From Sphingomonas limnosediminicola (lineage in GTDB: Bacteria > Pseudomonadota > Alphaproteobacteria > Sphingomonadales > Sphingomonadaceae), in assembly GCF_039537965.1 (NCBI RefSeq), contig NZ_BAABBM010000001.1, positions 868,001 to 932,000 of the forward strand: 64,000 nt of DNA, in the 5' to 3' direction. Below are positions 46,959-54,861 of the stretch, in pieces (the stretch's first letter is position 1; every line of letters starts with the position of its first letter). Made by a program: the position numbers and the translations under genes. Below the pieces are notes generated by a model that did no database searches, had not been told where the DNA came from, and was given only the letters and a program-made list of their open reading frames with translations.

Positions 46959-48995
46959 TCACTTCGGCTTGCCGCTGAACCCCGCTTCCTTGCGAAGCGC
47001 GTCGCCGTCCAGCAATGCGCCGTCGAGGACGACCTTATCGACGTGGCGTAGGTCGCCGATGTTCTTCTCCGGGTCGCCATCGACTAGGAGAAGGTCGGCT
47101 TCCTTGCCGGCAACGATTGAGCCGGTGCGGTTGTCGACATGGACGTTGTGTGCCGCAGCGATCGTCGCTGTTGCCAGCGCTTCGGCCGGCGTCATGCCGC
47201 CCTGCACGTAAAGCTCGAGCTCGCGCACCAGCTCCAGCCCTGAACCGTCCGTGCCGGCGACGATGGGAACGCCCGCATGGCGCATCGCCGCGACATATTC
47301 GGTCATGTGCTTGAAGCTCGCCGCAGTATCGGCGCGGGTCGTGCCTTCCGGCAACGGTATCGGGCCCGCCTTGAAGCCGCGCTCGGTCGCCGGCGGCAGC
47401 GTTCCGACATAGGCCGTGTAGGCCGGCGAAACGGTGCCCGCGTTGGCCATCAGCACGCCTTCAACGACGACCAAAGTCGGATCGACCGCGATCTTCTTTT
47501 CCGACAGCGTCTTGATCACCGTCCGCGTCGGCTCCGCGTCGAACTTCACGTCCTTGAAGTAGCGGCCCGGCCCGGTCATCCGCAGCGTCGTATTCGACTT
47601 GGCGACGACATCGTCGGGCATCGCCTGCATTGTCGCGAAGTAGATGTGTGTGATCTCGTCATAGCCCGCATTCACCGCGTCGAGCGTCCGCATACCCGCC
47701 GGGATGTGGCCGTGAACGTGGAGGCCCAACTCGTGCGCAAGCTTGGCCGCAGGCGGGATCCACGCCGGATTCATCGACGTGTAGAACTTCACGGCGGTCA
47801 TGCCCGCCGCCTTGATCTTACGCACCGCGGCGAGCGTTTCGTCGAGGCTGTCGACGGTGATGCTGCCCTGCGCGGCGAGAGGACCCTTGCGGTCGACAAT
47901 GACCGAGGTGAACGCCTCCGGGTCGACCAACGTGCCGGCGATGCGGCGACTGGCCTGCGACTGCGCGAGCTCGATGCTACCGCCCGGGTTGCGGATCGAT
48001 GTTACGCCGATGGCGACCTCGCTGAGCGCGTTGAAATCGTCCGACATGTGCATGTGGCTGTCCCACAGGCCGGGGACGAGCGTCTTGCCGGTGCCGTCGA
48101 TGACGCGCGTGTCGCCCGTCATCTTGGGCATCATCGTCCCAACCATCTGGATCTTGCTGTTGGCCACGACGACGTTCTGGCCCTCGACGAATTTCTGGTT
48201 GTCGGCGTCGTAGATTTTCACGTTGCGGAACAGGATCGGCTTGCGCGATTCCGCGGTCAGCAGCCGCTTGGCAATTGCGGGCGCGAGATCGGCAATCGCT
48301 GCTTCCTGTGCCGCGATGATCGCCTTGAGGTTGCCTTCGTAACCCGCCGGAACTAGCCCGAGGCCGCCCCAAAAACCGAACAGCTTGCCGTTGTTCTCGA
48401 GCCAGGCCGGCTGCGGCGACTGGCCGATCCCCTTCAGGAAATAGAGCCGGATCGTCTTCGGCCCGGCCGGGCCGGTTACGGACAATGTCGTTTTCGAGGG
48501 CTCAAGCGTACCGTGACCGGATGGAAGGAGGTCGACGCCCTTGCCGCCTGCCTTGTAGAATGGCGCGACGGTCGCGCTCGACGACAGGAACGTGCCCCCG
48601 AACGTGTTGTAGACCGCGTTCCCAGCCGGCGCTTCGCCCTCGTCGACCGGCGACTTCCACTTCGCGATTGCCTTATCGATGGCGAAGGTCTCGCCGGAAT
48701 CCCCGCTCGGGGTGACGCCGCGGATGGTGATGCTCGTCGGCCTGCCCGCCGCATCGACCTTCACCACTTCGTCCTGCTCGAACACGAGGCCGCGCAGGAG
48801 GATAGATTCACGGAAGGCCATGCTGCCGTCGGGCATCGTCCATGCCCATTCGTCACCGTGCTTGCCGGCCTCGGAGATCACGACAAAATGCGTCGCGTTC
48901 GCCGGTGGCGTCATCAGCTTCTCTTTGGGCGTCTGGGCGGCGAGCGCGCTTGCCGCGCTGGCAGTGAGAAGTGCGGCGAGCATGAAACGGCGCAT
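46959..48995 (-). CDS. Secreted amidohydrolase family protein
   Basis: A 678-residue periplasmic enzyme. ATG 48995 follows GGGGGAT and gives a signal peptide (ends ALAAQ); the frame runs on to 49175, through the tmRNA gene, and that part is rejected. A large N-terminal beta-rich region (about 25-270) precedes the TIM-barrel amidohydrolase, with the metal pair DSHMHM near 335, VKFYTSM (possible carbamylated Lys), HGHIPAG, THIYF and GTDGSG in order. Probably hydrolyses peptides or cyclic amides. The substrate is not evident. Confidence 0.88.
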   Translation of the reverse strand: MRRFMLAALLTASAASALAAQTPKEKLMTPPANATHFVVISEAGKHGDEWAWTMPDGSMAFRESILLRGLVFEQDEVVKVDAAGRPTSITIRGVTPSGDSGETFAIDKAIAKWKSPVDEGEAPAGNAVYNTFGGTFLSSSATVAPFYKAGGKGVDLLPSGHGTLEPSKTTLSVTGPAGPKTIRLYFLKGIGQSPQPAWLENNGKLFGFWGGLGLVPAGYEGNLKAIIAAQEAAIADLAPAIAKRLLTAESRKPILFRNVKIYDADNQKFVEGQNVVVANSKIQMVGTMMPKMTGDTRVIDGTGKTLVPGLWDSHMHMSDDFNALSEVAIGVTSIRNPGGSIELAQSQASRRIAGTLVDPEAFTSVIVDRKGPLAAQGSITVDSLDETLAAVRKIKAAGMTAVKFYTSMNPAWIPPAAKLAHELGLHVHGHIPAGMRTLDAVNAGYDEITHIYFATMQAMPDDVVAKSNTTLRMTGPGRYFKDVKFDAEPTRTVIKTLSEKKIAVDPTLVVVEGVLMANAGTVSPAYTAYVGTLPPATERGFKAGPIPLPEGTTRADTAASFKHMTEYVAAMRHAGVPIVAGTDGSGLELVRELELYVQGGMTPAEALATATIAAAHNVHVDNRTGSIVAGKEADLLLVDGDPEKNIGDLRHVDKVVLDGALLDGDALRKEAGFSGKPK

Positions 48996-49109
48996 TGCTG
49001 ATCCCCCGATATGATGCGGCCGACCGTGGCGCGGTAACGGCCGTTTCGCAACCGTTCCTTCGACGAGCGAGCTCAGTCTGCTGCAAGCAGTTGAATTTGA
49101 GGAAAGTGG

Positions 49110-49447
49110 GGAGCTTCTGTTGCCCGGTGCTCCCCGTACCGCTGGAATCCCCTTCTGTTGCCCGGTGGGGTCCAACCGCGCTTAAGCCTAGTAACGTCAG
49201 TTCGTTAGAACGTCAGTTACGCAGCAATCGCGAGCGCCTCGTTATCGTTGGCACTTGTGTGAATGAACCGTCGCGGTGGCTCAAACCGATCGGCAATCAG
49301 GCCTTTATTACACTCGTCGATCCTATTTCGCCCCCATCAGCAACCGCGCCTCAGCGCTGCTGGTGGTGGAGGCGCCGGGGTACTGCCCCCCGGGTCCGAA
49401 GTGCCTATTCCGCCTAACATTCTACCGACATAGCCGGTTGCCCGGCA
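49110..49447 (-). ncRNA. ssrA: Circularly permuted two-piece tmRNA
   Basis: Read on the minus strand, the acceptor piece comes first and ends GGCGCCTCCACCA (CCA at about 49366-49364). A short intervening segment follows, and the coding piece begins near 49335 with GGGGGCGAAATAGGATCGAC, which pairs with CGCCTCC to rebuild the tRNA-like acceptor stem. The tag frame GCC AAC GAT AAC ... GCG TAA at 49252-49217 encodes ANDNEALAIAA. Two copies of CACCGGGCAACAGAAG near the 3' end (49110-49165) suggest pseudoknot elements. This gene order is that of alphaproteobacterial ssrA. It rescues stalled ribosomes with SmpB. Ends are approximate. Confidence 0.93.
49217..49252 (-). other. tmRNA tag-peptide reading frame
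   Basis: Eleven codons plus TAA: ANDNEALAIAA. The ANDN start and Ala-Ala end are the usual alphaproteobacterial degradation tag. Confidence 0.93.
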
Positions 49448-49453
49448 CCGACT

Positions 49454-49482
49454 TAGATAGGCGATCCGCGCCCCAATCTCAA
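49454..49482 (-). promoter_or_regulatory. Promoter of the tmRNA gene
   Basis: Minus strand TTGAGA, 17 bp, TATCTA. The start would be near 49447, exactly where the acceptor piece should begin. Confidence 0.7.
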
Positions 49483-49593
49483 GGATTCCCCTCCGGACCG
49501 CCGGAAAACGTGGCCACATTTGCCTCTGGAAAATCCGTACGGAGACCTGATAAGACATTTCCAGCCATTCAGACGTTCAGGGGACTCAAACAT

Positions 49594-49866
49594 ATGAAAA
49601 AACTTGCTTTTGTGGTTGCGGGTGTCGCCGCGCTCGGCCTGTCGGCCTGCAGCTCCAACAACCAGGACCAGGTGAATAATGCGGAGCTGAACCAGCCCGC
49701 GGCCGAAGACCTCAATCAGGCAGCCTCGGACGCGGCGAATGACGCTGCGAACAGCGAAGCGGCAGCCCTGAGCAATCAGGCGGCGGAGCTCAACGCGACC
49801 GCGCCGGCGGCCGACAACACTTCCAACCCGAGCGACGATCAGGAACAGAACGTCAGCGGGATGTAA
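49594..49866 (+). CDS. Small Asn/Ala-rich lipoprotein
   Basis: A 90-residue protein with a clear lipobox (LGLSAC at about 14-19). The rest is a low-complexity helix of Asn, Gln, Ala, Asp (for example NNAELNQPAAEDLNQAASD), similar to Lpp-like or small stress lipoproteins in being all-helical but not recognisable as any. GGGGA precedes ATG. A strong terminator follows. Confidence 0.8.
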   Translation: MKKLAFVVAGVAALGLSACSSNNQDQVNNAELNQPAAEDLNQAASDAANDAANSEAAALSNQAAELNATAPAADNTSNPSDDQEQNVSGM

Positions 49867-49891
49867 TTGCGCCCTAAGCGCGAAAGACAAG

Positions 49892-49924
49892 GCCGCCGGG
49901 ACATTCTCTCGGCGGCTTTTTCTT
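49892..49924 (+). terminator. Rho-independent terminator after the small lipoprotein
   Basis: GCCGCCGGGA, loop CATTC, TCTCGGCGGC (10 bp, one wobble), followed by TTTTTCTTT. Confidence 0.9.
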
Positions 49925-49952
49925 TACCCGCGCGAGGCCTAGATGCTGGGCC

Positions 49953-50693
49953 ATGGCTGACGAGGCGATCCCTGCGGCGACCCTGATCATGGTTCGCGAC
50001 CGGCCTGCCGGTCCGCCTGAACTGCTGATGGTCGAACGCGCGGAGGGAATGGCGTTCGCAGCCGGCGCGCTCGTCTTCCCTGGCGGCCGCATCGACGCTG
50101 CCGACCGCGCGCTGGCGGAAAAGCTCGGGATCGACCCGCATGCCGTCGCCGCGATCCGGGAAACGCTGGAGGAAACGGCTGTGCCGGTAGGCTTGCAGCC
50201 GACGCCGGATGTCGATGCGGCCCACTCACTGCAGCGCGCCCTGCTCGCCGATCGCCCGCTCGCCGCACAGCTTGTCGAGCATGGGCTGACGATCGACGCC
50301 GATACGCTGACGCCCTTCGCGCGTTGGGTGCCGAAGTTTCACGCGGTCCGGCGGTTCGACACGCTCTTCTTCGTCGCAAGGGCGCCAGACGGCGAATGGC
50401 AGCCTTCGGTCATCGAAGGCGAATGCGCCGGCGCTTCATGGCTGACCGCAACGGAGGTTCTCGACCGCGATCGCCGCGGCGAAGCGCGCCTGATCTTCCC
50501 GACGCGCCGCACCCTGGAGCGCCTCGCCCAGCATGGCTCGTTCGATGAAATTCACGCCGATGCGCGCGGTTATCCGATCGAACCGGTTTCGCCCTGGGTG
50601 GAGGAGCGCGGTGGCGAAAGATTCATCACCATCCCCTCTCACCTCGGTTTTCCGGTCACCGAGGAGCGTCTCGACGGCCTCTGGCGCGGCTGA
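49953..50693 (+). CDS. NUDIX hydrolase
   Basis: A 246-residue protein with FPGGRID near 42 and the NUDIX helix AIRETLEETAVPVG near 66-79, separated by an insert of about 15 residues. VPKFHAVRRFDTLFFVA lies later. The shape resembles the long NUDT19-like hydrolases (CoA or nucleotide diphosphate). ATG 49953 follows a GAGG-like site. It is 86 bp after the lipoprotein gene, past a terminator. Confidence 0.82.
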   Translation: MADEAIPAATLIMVRDRPAGPPELLMVERAEGMAFAAGALVFPGGRIDAADRALAEKLGIDPHAVAAIRETLEETAVPVGLQPTPDVDAAHSLQRALLADRPLAAQLVEHGLTIDADTLTPFARWVPKFHAVRRFDTLFFVARAPDGEWQPSVIEGECAGASWLTATEVLDRDRRGEARLIFPTRRTLERLAQHGSFDEIHADARGYPIEPVSPWVEERGGERFITIPSHLGFPVTEERLDGLWRG

Positions 50694-50721
50694 AGCGGAC
50701 CGAGTCGCACTTCCTCCATGC

Positions 50722-50750
50722 AAAAAGGGGACCCGCCGAAGCGGATCCCC
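50722..50750 (-). terminator. Terminator after the SWIB gene
   Basis: On the minus strand GGGGATCCGC, TTCG, GCGGGTCCCC (10 bp) followed by TTTTT. It also sits after the NUDIX gene on the other strand. Confidence 0.88.
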
Positions 50751-50774
50751 AATCTTCTGGACCTCTCCTGAAAC

Positions 50775-51041
50775 CTACTTCAAGTGGTTCGACAGATGCT
50801 TGTTCATTTCGAACATGCTGACACGGTCCTTACCCCCAAAGACCTTCTTCAGCTTGTCGTCCGCAACGATTTCCCTCTTGTTCTGAGGGTTTTGCAGGTT
50901 GTTCTTGCGGATGTGATCCCAGATCTTCGAAACGACCTGGCTGCGCGGGAGCGGATCGCTGCCGGTGATCGCGGCGAGGTCCGCCGAAGGTGTTACTGGG
51001 CGAGCGAGGCCGCCCCCTGCTTTACGTGCGCCTTGTGCCAT
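50775..51041 (-). CDS. SWIB/MDM2 domain protein
   Basis: An 88-residue small basic protein with a single SWIB/MDM2 domain, TPSADLAAITGSDPLPRSQVV through KKVFGGKDRVSMFEMNKHLSNHLK. In bacteria such proteins are chromatin-like and often lie near DNA-topology or chlamydial development genes; their role here is not known. AGGAGGG lies before ATG 51041. Its last 12 residues, FEMNKHLSNHLK, recur at the end of the gene at 56223. Confidence 0.9.
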   Translation of the reverse strand: MAQGARKAGGGLARPVTPSADLAAITGSDPLPRSQVVSKIWDHIRKNNLQNPQNKREIVADDKLKKVFGGKDRVSMFEMNKHLSNHLK

Positions 51042-51125
51042 CGAGGCCCTCCTGTTGTTCCTAGTGTCGATAGAGCGCAAAGCGGGGCGCTTTGCAATGC
51101 TGTTGCAGAGGGAAAATCCGGTAAT

Positions 51126-51929
51126 TTAACGCCCGAACGGAACGACCCGGTTCTGAGCGTCGTGCCCGATGTCCGCGCGGCCGCCGTAAGCGATGCCGGA
51201 TCGGGTGCACCAATCTTCGATGATCGAGAGCTCATCGCGTCCGAAATCGGGGTCGTTGGGAAGGATATCGCCAACCCGCCCAAGGCGCAGCCGCGCCACC
51301 TTCCGCACGTTCGGGGACGAGGTCAGGTGGAACATCGTCCGGTCGGTTGCATAGAGATGCTCGCTGACTTCCTCGATAAGCAGGTCGACACCGGCGAGGT
51401 CGGGCTCCAGCGGTGTTCCGAGCAGGTTCGACAGCACGGTCAAGTTGAACGCCATCGCCGGCTGGCGAAGGTCCGGCTCGAGCGAAGCCGGCTCGCGCCG
51501 CGCCATCCAGTCGAGCGCGCGCGTCACCGCAGCTTCGCCGCCGTCGCGCACGACGTCCTGCGGCATCGGCCCCCACGCGACGTCCAGGCCTGCCTTGTGA
51601 AACGCGCCGAGGAGGAACCCCGCATCGCTATAGCCCATGTACATCTTGCCGCGCGCCGCGTCGGGCAGGTCAACAACTGCGGCTTGGGCGATCCGGTTCG
51701 ACCCGTAACCGCCCCGCGCGAACCATACCGCGTCGAGCGCGGGATCCGCCATCACCTCGCGCAGCGCCGCCAGACGAGCGTCGTCCGGCCCGGCGAAATG
51801 GCCGTCCGACAGGAAGCACTGCGGGTGAATGGCAAGATCGCAATCCCCGCGCGCCGCCGCCATGGCCTGAACCGCGTCCGCGGCTTCGCGCTTGAGCGTG
51901 CAACTCGGGGCAACAACAGCAATCCGCAT
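51126..51929 (-). CDS. LD-carboxypeptidase (S66)
   Basis: A 267-residue serine peptidase of family S66 that removes D-Ala from muramoyl tetrapeptide during peptidoglycan recycling. The nucleophile region is ARGGYGSNRI near 72-81 together with GYSD near 101; IEEV and the late GHDAQNRVVPFG supply the Glu and His. ATG 51929 (GTG 51935 is an alternative). It lies 85 bp upstream, on the same strand, of the SWIB gene. Confidence 0.9.
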   Translation of the reverse strand: MRIAVVAPSCTLKREAADAVQAMAAARGDCDLAIHPQCFLSDGHFAGPDDARLAALREVMADPALDAVWFARGGYGSNRIAQAAVVDLPDAARGKMYMGYSDAGFLLGAFHKAGLDVAWGPMPQDVVRDGGEAAVTRALDWMARREPASLEPDLRQPAMAFNLTVLSNLLGTPLEPDLAGVDLLIEEVSEHLYATDRTMFHLTSSPNVRKVARLRLGRVGDILPNDPDFGRDELSIIEDWCTRSGIAYGGRADIGHDAQNRVVPFGR

Positions 51930-51989
51930 CGGCACTGCTTAGGTTGGCGACGCCAATCTCCGCAATGGTCGAAGTTCTAATCGAAAGCT

Positions 51990-52030
51990 GCTCGGCAGCG
52001 GCAGGTTTGGGTGGAAAGTGGACGCTACTT
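51990..52030. repeat. Dispersed hairpin repeat
   Basis: GGCAGGTTTGGGTGGAAAGTGGACGCTA: one unit in inverse orientation, GGGTGGAAAG core. Confidence 0.65.
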
Positions 52031-52282
52031 AATCCATTCTTTCATCGAGAATCCGAGTGATACCGCCATCAGAGAAACGGCACTCCATATTCCGAAAATC
52101 GGGCTGAACAGCATCAGACCGCATGAGAGCAAGCTCAGGCCAAACAAGATTTTCGAAGCTCGCGCACGGGAATCTCGTCGGTCCCAATATTCTCCGATCG
52201 ACCCAGATAGCATGTCCACCTGCTGGAGATGGAAAAGCGCGAGGCCCAACGACAGCAGGATCGCGAGGGAGCTGTTGGACAT
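52025..52282 (-). CDS. Small membrane protein
   Basis: An 85-residue protein with an N-terminal helix (LAILLSLGLALFHL) and two more hydrophobic stretches (ILFGLSLLSCGLMLFSP, IFGIWSAVSLMAVSLGF) separated by a charged loop EYWDRRDSRARASK. The ribosome-binding site is weak. It lies downstream of the ATP-grasp gene on the same strand, after a hairpin repeat. It could be unrelated, or an immunity or export partner; no evidence decides. Confidence 0.6.
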   Translation of the reverse strand: MSNSSLAILLSLGLALFHLQQVDMLSGSIGEYWDRRDSRARASKILFGLSLLSCGLMLFSPIFGIWSAVSLMAVSLGFSMKEWIK

Positions 52283-52354
52283 GGCTAAGCCTAACCCAGC
52301 CGCCGCCGAGCCTCAACGACGTCAGGGCTGTCCTGGATGGAGCGTGGCATAGTG

Positions 52355-52390
52355 TTAATGGCAGAAATGGGTGGAAAACGGACATTAGCC
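52355..52390. repeat. Dispersed hairpin repeat
   Basis: TTAATGGCAGAAATGGGTGGAAAACGGACATTAGCC; the ends TTAATGGCAG and ACATTAGCC are the flanks of the full element. Confidence 0.7.
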
Positions 52391-52398
52391 AAATAGCG

Positions 52399-53406
52399 CT
52401 AAGTTGTGACCCGTTCCGCTGACGGGGTTCCAGGTCTTGCTCGGAATACTCGTGTCAGCACTCGACTTGCGCGTCCGGGGAACAGTTCGGCTCTACGTGC
52501 TGCCACCGAAGACTTCACGCGCCAACTCCCTCTTGGAGCGAAGTCGATCCCCTTAACGGCTTCGATGTAGTTTGTGCGAAAGAGCTTGAGGCTCGCGCTA
52601 CGCCGTTCATTGTTCGGCGCCTTTGGTTCGAGACTAACGTACGGGTTGCTATTGATCTCGTAGAACTGTGGCTTGCCCCCAACCAGACCGAAGTCGACCC
52701 GACCGTACTCGATCCCGGCCAGATCAAACGCTTTCTTCGCAGCCGCTCCGAAAGGGTTCTCCGCAATTAAGCGGTATTCTTCGTCGTAGAGGTCCGCGGT
52801 CGCAATACCCGAAGTGCCGTATTTCACGAGCCAGTTGTCGTCATGAACACACGTGTATCCAAGCATCCTGTCCCCAACGCGGAATACGGACAGTTTACGG
52901 TACAAGCCGGACCGTACAGGCTCAGCGGCATACTCAATGATTAGCAACGCAGATCGGGGAGCGCCACGTTCGATCGCTTTTTGCAAAGCGCGGTTCAGCG
53001 AAGCTTGGTCTTCAAGCAGTCCCGAGACAGGAGCGTGATGGTCCCCTTCCAACCGAAGGAACACTGGCCATATACGAGGAGCTTCAATCCCATCAACGCG
53101 GTACGCGTCAAAGTCGTTGATACCCGCCCGATTAAGGCCCCGAAGCAGCCCAAAACGGCCGAGGAAGCAGGCGGGATCGTTGAGTGCTCGAAACCCTGCG
53201 TCCCTCACCTTCCTGTACATCAGGGCGGCTTCGTGCACCCGCCAACTGGGTAGGCGATCTAAGTCTGTGAAGACGTGCGTGGCGCGACGCGGAGTCCTGC
53301 GCTTGAGGACATCGTCATAGCTAGCGACCTCGATGTCCAGGGCCGTGTCCCTGTAAAGGTTCAGGTGTGTGTAACGATGCTCCGGTGTTGTGATGATCAG
53401 GATCAA
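52399..53406 (-). CDS. ATP-grasp ligase of the putative peptide-modification locus
   Basis: A 335-residue ATP-grasp enzyme, a fold that activates a carboxylate as acyl-phosphate for ligation to an amine or alcohol. The start is TTG 53406, 5 nt after GGGGG, giving MILIITTPEHRYTH; an upstream TTG (53418) is less likely. The C-terminal grasp core carries YGRVDFGLVGGKPQFYEINSNPYV near 250-273 with the metal-binding Asp and Glu-x-Asn. The N-terminal part resembles RimK-type and graspetide ligases in outline. It faces the precursor gene across 79 bp. The partner, not the sequence, suggests a RiPP substrate. Confidence 0.82.
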   Translation of the reverse strand: MILIITTPEHRYTHLNLYRDTALDIEVASYDDVLKRRTPRRATHVFTDLDRLPSWRVHEAALMYRKVRDAGFRALNDPACFLGRFGLLRGLNRAGINDFDAYRVDGIEAPRIWPVFLRLEGDHHAPVSGLLEDQASLNRALQKAIERGAPRSALLIIEYAAEPVRSGLYRKLSVFRVGDRMLGYTCVHDDNWLVKYGTSGIATADLYDEEYRLIAENPFGAAAKKAFDLAGIEYGRVDFGLVGGKPQFYEINSNPYVSLEPKAPNNERRSASLKLFRTNYIEAVKGIDFAPRGSWRVKSSVAARRAELFPGRASRVLTRVFRARPGTPSAERVTT

Positions 53407-53485
53407 GACAGCCCCCAACGATATCTTGCCCGGTAAACGCTAATATAATAGCAACCGCCTTCCAACCTATCTTTGGAGTAGCCTG
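53407..53485. promoter_or_regulatory. Divergent promoter region of the peptide locus
   Basis: A 79-bp gap holds the promoters for both directions. It has a local AT-rich core with TAATATAAT (TATAAT at 53444-53449). No good -35 match could be paired with it. Confidence 0.5.
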
Positions 53486-53677
53486 ATGAGCGAAGTGGCA
53501 CGGAAGCTGGACTGGAATCGGATGCTTGGCTTCGAGCAGATCACCGAGACGCGCGACGCTGTGCGCGACGGGGTCGCGGCCCCCAAGGTTGGCGTGAAGA
53601 CCGGCACGAAGGTTGGGTCAAAGGTTGGTACCAAGATCGGCACCAAGATTGGCGCCAAGGTTGGCCTCAAAGCGTAA
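53486..53677 (+). CDS. Putative RiPP precursor with seven K-x-G-x repeats
   Basis: A 63-residue peptide. Residues 1-33 look like a leader (MSEVARKLDWNRMLGFEQ at the start, four acidic residues in 17-28). Residues 34-61 are seven exact tetrapeptides K-[VTI]-G-[VTSAL], then Lys-Ala. TTTGGAG precedes ATG 53486 with good spacing. The core has no Asp, Glu, Cys, Ser-rich block or aromatic residue, and eight lysines, so it is strongly cationic. The next gene begins 7 nt after its stop and encodes a predicted peptide hydroxylase. That this is a substrate is inferred from context and repeats; no homologue is known to me. Confidence 0.75.
   Translation: MSEVARKLDWNRMLGFEQITETRDAVRDGVAAPKVGVKTGTKVGSKVGTKIGTKIGAKVGLKA
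53585..53668 (+). repeat. Seven 12-bp tandem repeats encoding K-x-G-x
   Basis: Units such as AAGGTTGGCACC-like 12-mers (AAGGTTGGCGTG, AAGACCGGCACG, AAGATTGGCGCC). The codons vary at synonymous positions (GGC, GGG, GGT), so the array is diverged, not a recent slippage product. Confidence 0.85.
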
Positions 53678-53684
53678 CCAACAG

Positions 53685-54671
53685 GTGGCTGCGGAAGTCC
53701 GCAGCCTAGCTGCGACCTTCGAACCGGCTGCGGAGCGCGGCTGCGCCCTTGATCGAGGGATGCGCGAGCGACTAGGCGAGACCCTGGAGTACGTATTCCA
53801 GGAAGTGGGCGTCGACTTAAAGATGACGGCACCTGCGGCGCGCGCAGTGGTCGAGCATATTCTGTCCACGCCCCAGTCGCCCCACGTTTTTGGCGCCTAT
53901 TACGACCTAGTCTTCGCTCTTGAACGCAATGACCTTGAACTAGCGCACACTCTTGCCAAAGAGCTGTCGCAGCGAGCCCCAGCAGACAGCGTCGCCATTA
54001 TCTCGATTGATGAATTGTCTGCTCTTCAGCAGGATCGATACCGACGCCTGCTTATGTCCGGCATGGATTATGCCGTGGCGCCCGGTGCGGAGCTGATGCA
54101 AGCCTATCGCGAGCAGTTAAGCGAGGCGATGAGCCTGCTCGAAGTTGGGTTCCCGGAGATGGCTGCAGAAGTCCGCGCATTGCTCCGCGAAATTGTAGTC
54201 GCGGCTGGCCCAGAAGATCCAAAGGCACTCACGTTCGACGGGGCCTCTTCCTACATGATGTGGGGCGCGATCCTGTTGAACGCACGCGGGCAGAAGAGTG
54301 TTCTCGACTCAGCGCAGGCGCTTGCTCACGAGAGCGGACACAATTTGCTATTCGGCTTCTCGGCTTCCGGCCCCCTAGTCGAAAATGCCGATGACGAGCT
54401 CTTTAGTTCGCCTTTGCGGGCAGATTCCCGACCTATGGATGGAGTTTTTCACGCGACCTACGTCGTCGCCAGAATGCATCAAACGCTTAGCCGTCTGCTT
54501 GGTTCTGGGGTGCTAGATGAGGAGCAGACATCTAGCGCGCGAGCCGATTTAGCCACGCACCGTAGGAACTTTGAACTCGGAGACCGAGTCGTGCGGGACG
54601 GCGCGAAACTCACCGAGGTAGGCGTATCCGCGATCGAAGCGGCTCGGGAATATATGCTATCCGTCGCGTGA
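53685..54671 (+). CDS. HExxH-type peptide modification protein (alpha-ketoglutarate hydroxylase-like)
   Basis: A 328-residue protein, start GTG 53685 just after the precursor; the frame is open upstream but only because of the repeats. HESGH at 215-219 (LAHESGHNLLF) and SPLRADSRPMDGVFHATYV at 242-260 match the HEXXH-motif protein family (TIGR04267), whose members include alpha-ketoglutarate-HExxH peptide beta-hydroxylases that modify RiPPs. The Arg-Pro-x-Asp-Gly-x-x-His string after the HExxH is the diagnostic part. The N-terminal helical domain (about 1-190) may bind the leader. It should hydroxylate the precursor; the residue is unknown. Confidence 0.82.
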   Translation: MAAEVRSLAATFEPAAERGCALDRGMRERLGETLEYVFQEVGVDLKMTAPAARAVVEHILSTPQSPHVFGAYYDLVFALERNDLELAHTLAKELSQRAPADSVAIISIDELSALQQDRYRRLLMSGMDYAVAPGAELMQAYREQLSEAMSLLEVGFPEMAAEVRALLREIVVAAGPEDPKALTFDGASSYMMWGAILLNARGQKSVLDSAQALAHESGHNLLFGFSASGPLVENADDELFSSPLRADSRPMDGVFHATYVVARMHQTLSRLLGSGVLDEEQTSSARADLATHRRNFELGDRVVRDGAKLTEVGVSAIEAAREYMLSVA

Positions 54672-54732
54672 CGAACTGCTACGCTCCAACGCAGTTGGAA
54701 CCTGCTAGGTATGCAAGCGATGCGACAACCAG

Positions 54733-54766
54733 GCTAATGTCTGGAATGGGTCGAAAGCCGCCACTA
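54733..54766. repeat. Dispersed hairpin repeat
   Basis: GCTAATGTCTGGAATGGGTCGAAAGCCGCCACTA, one unit; a degraded ATAATGTCTGCAATG follows near 54813. Confidence 0.7.
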
Positions 54767-54861
54767 TCAATCCAGCACATTTGTTCCTCCGGCTGCAGCG
54801 GAGCACGCCGACATAATGTCTGCAATGCTGGAGAGCGGTTGCGCCTTGGCCGAAGCAGAGG

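Noticed and set aside
48996..49175. N-terminal extension of the amidohydrolase
   Set aside because: The extra 60 codons run through the 3' end of the tmRNA gene; ATG 48995 has a ribosome-binding site and starts a signal peptide.
49276..49593. Long upstream part of the frame ending in the small lipoprotein
   Set aside because: It reads antisense through tmRNA sequence; the lipobox-bearing start is 49594.
53585..53668. Tandem repeats as a CRISPR array
   Set aside because: 12-bp units with no spacers, in frame with an ATG and ribosome-binding site.
53613..53684. N-terminal extension of the HExxH protein across the precursor
   Set aside because: The frame is open only because of the 12-bp repeats; its Arg/Pro-rich product (APRLAPRLAS) is an off-frame reading of K-x-G-x.
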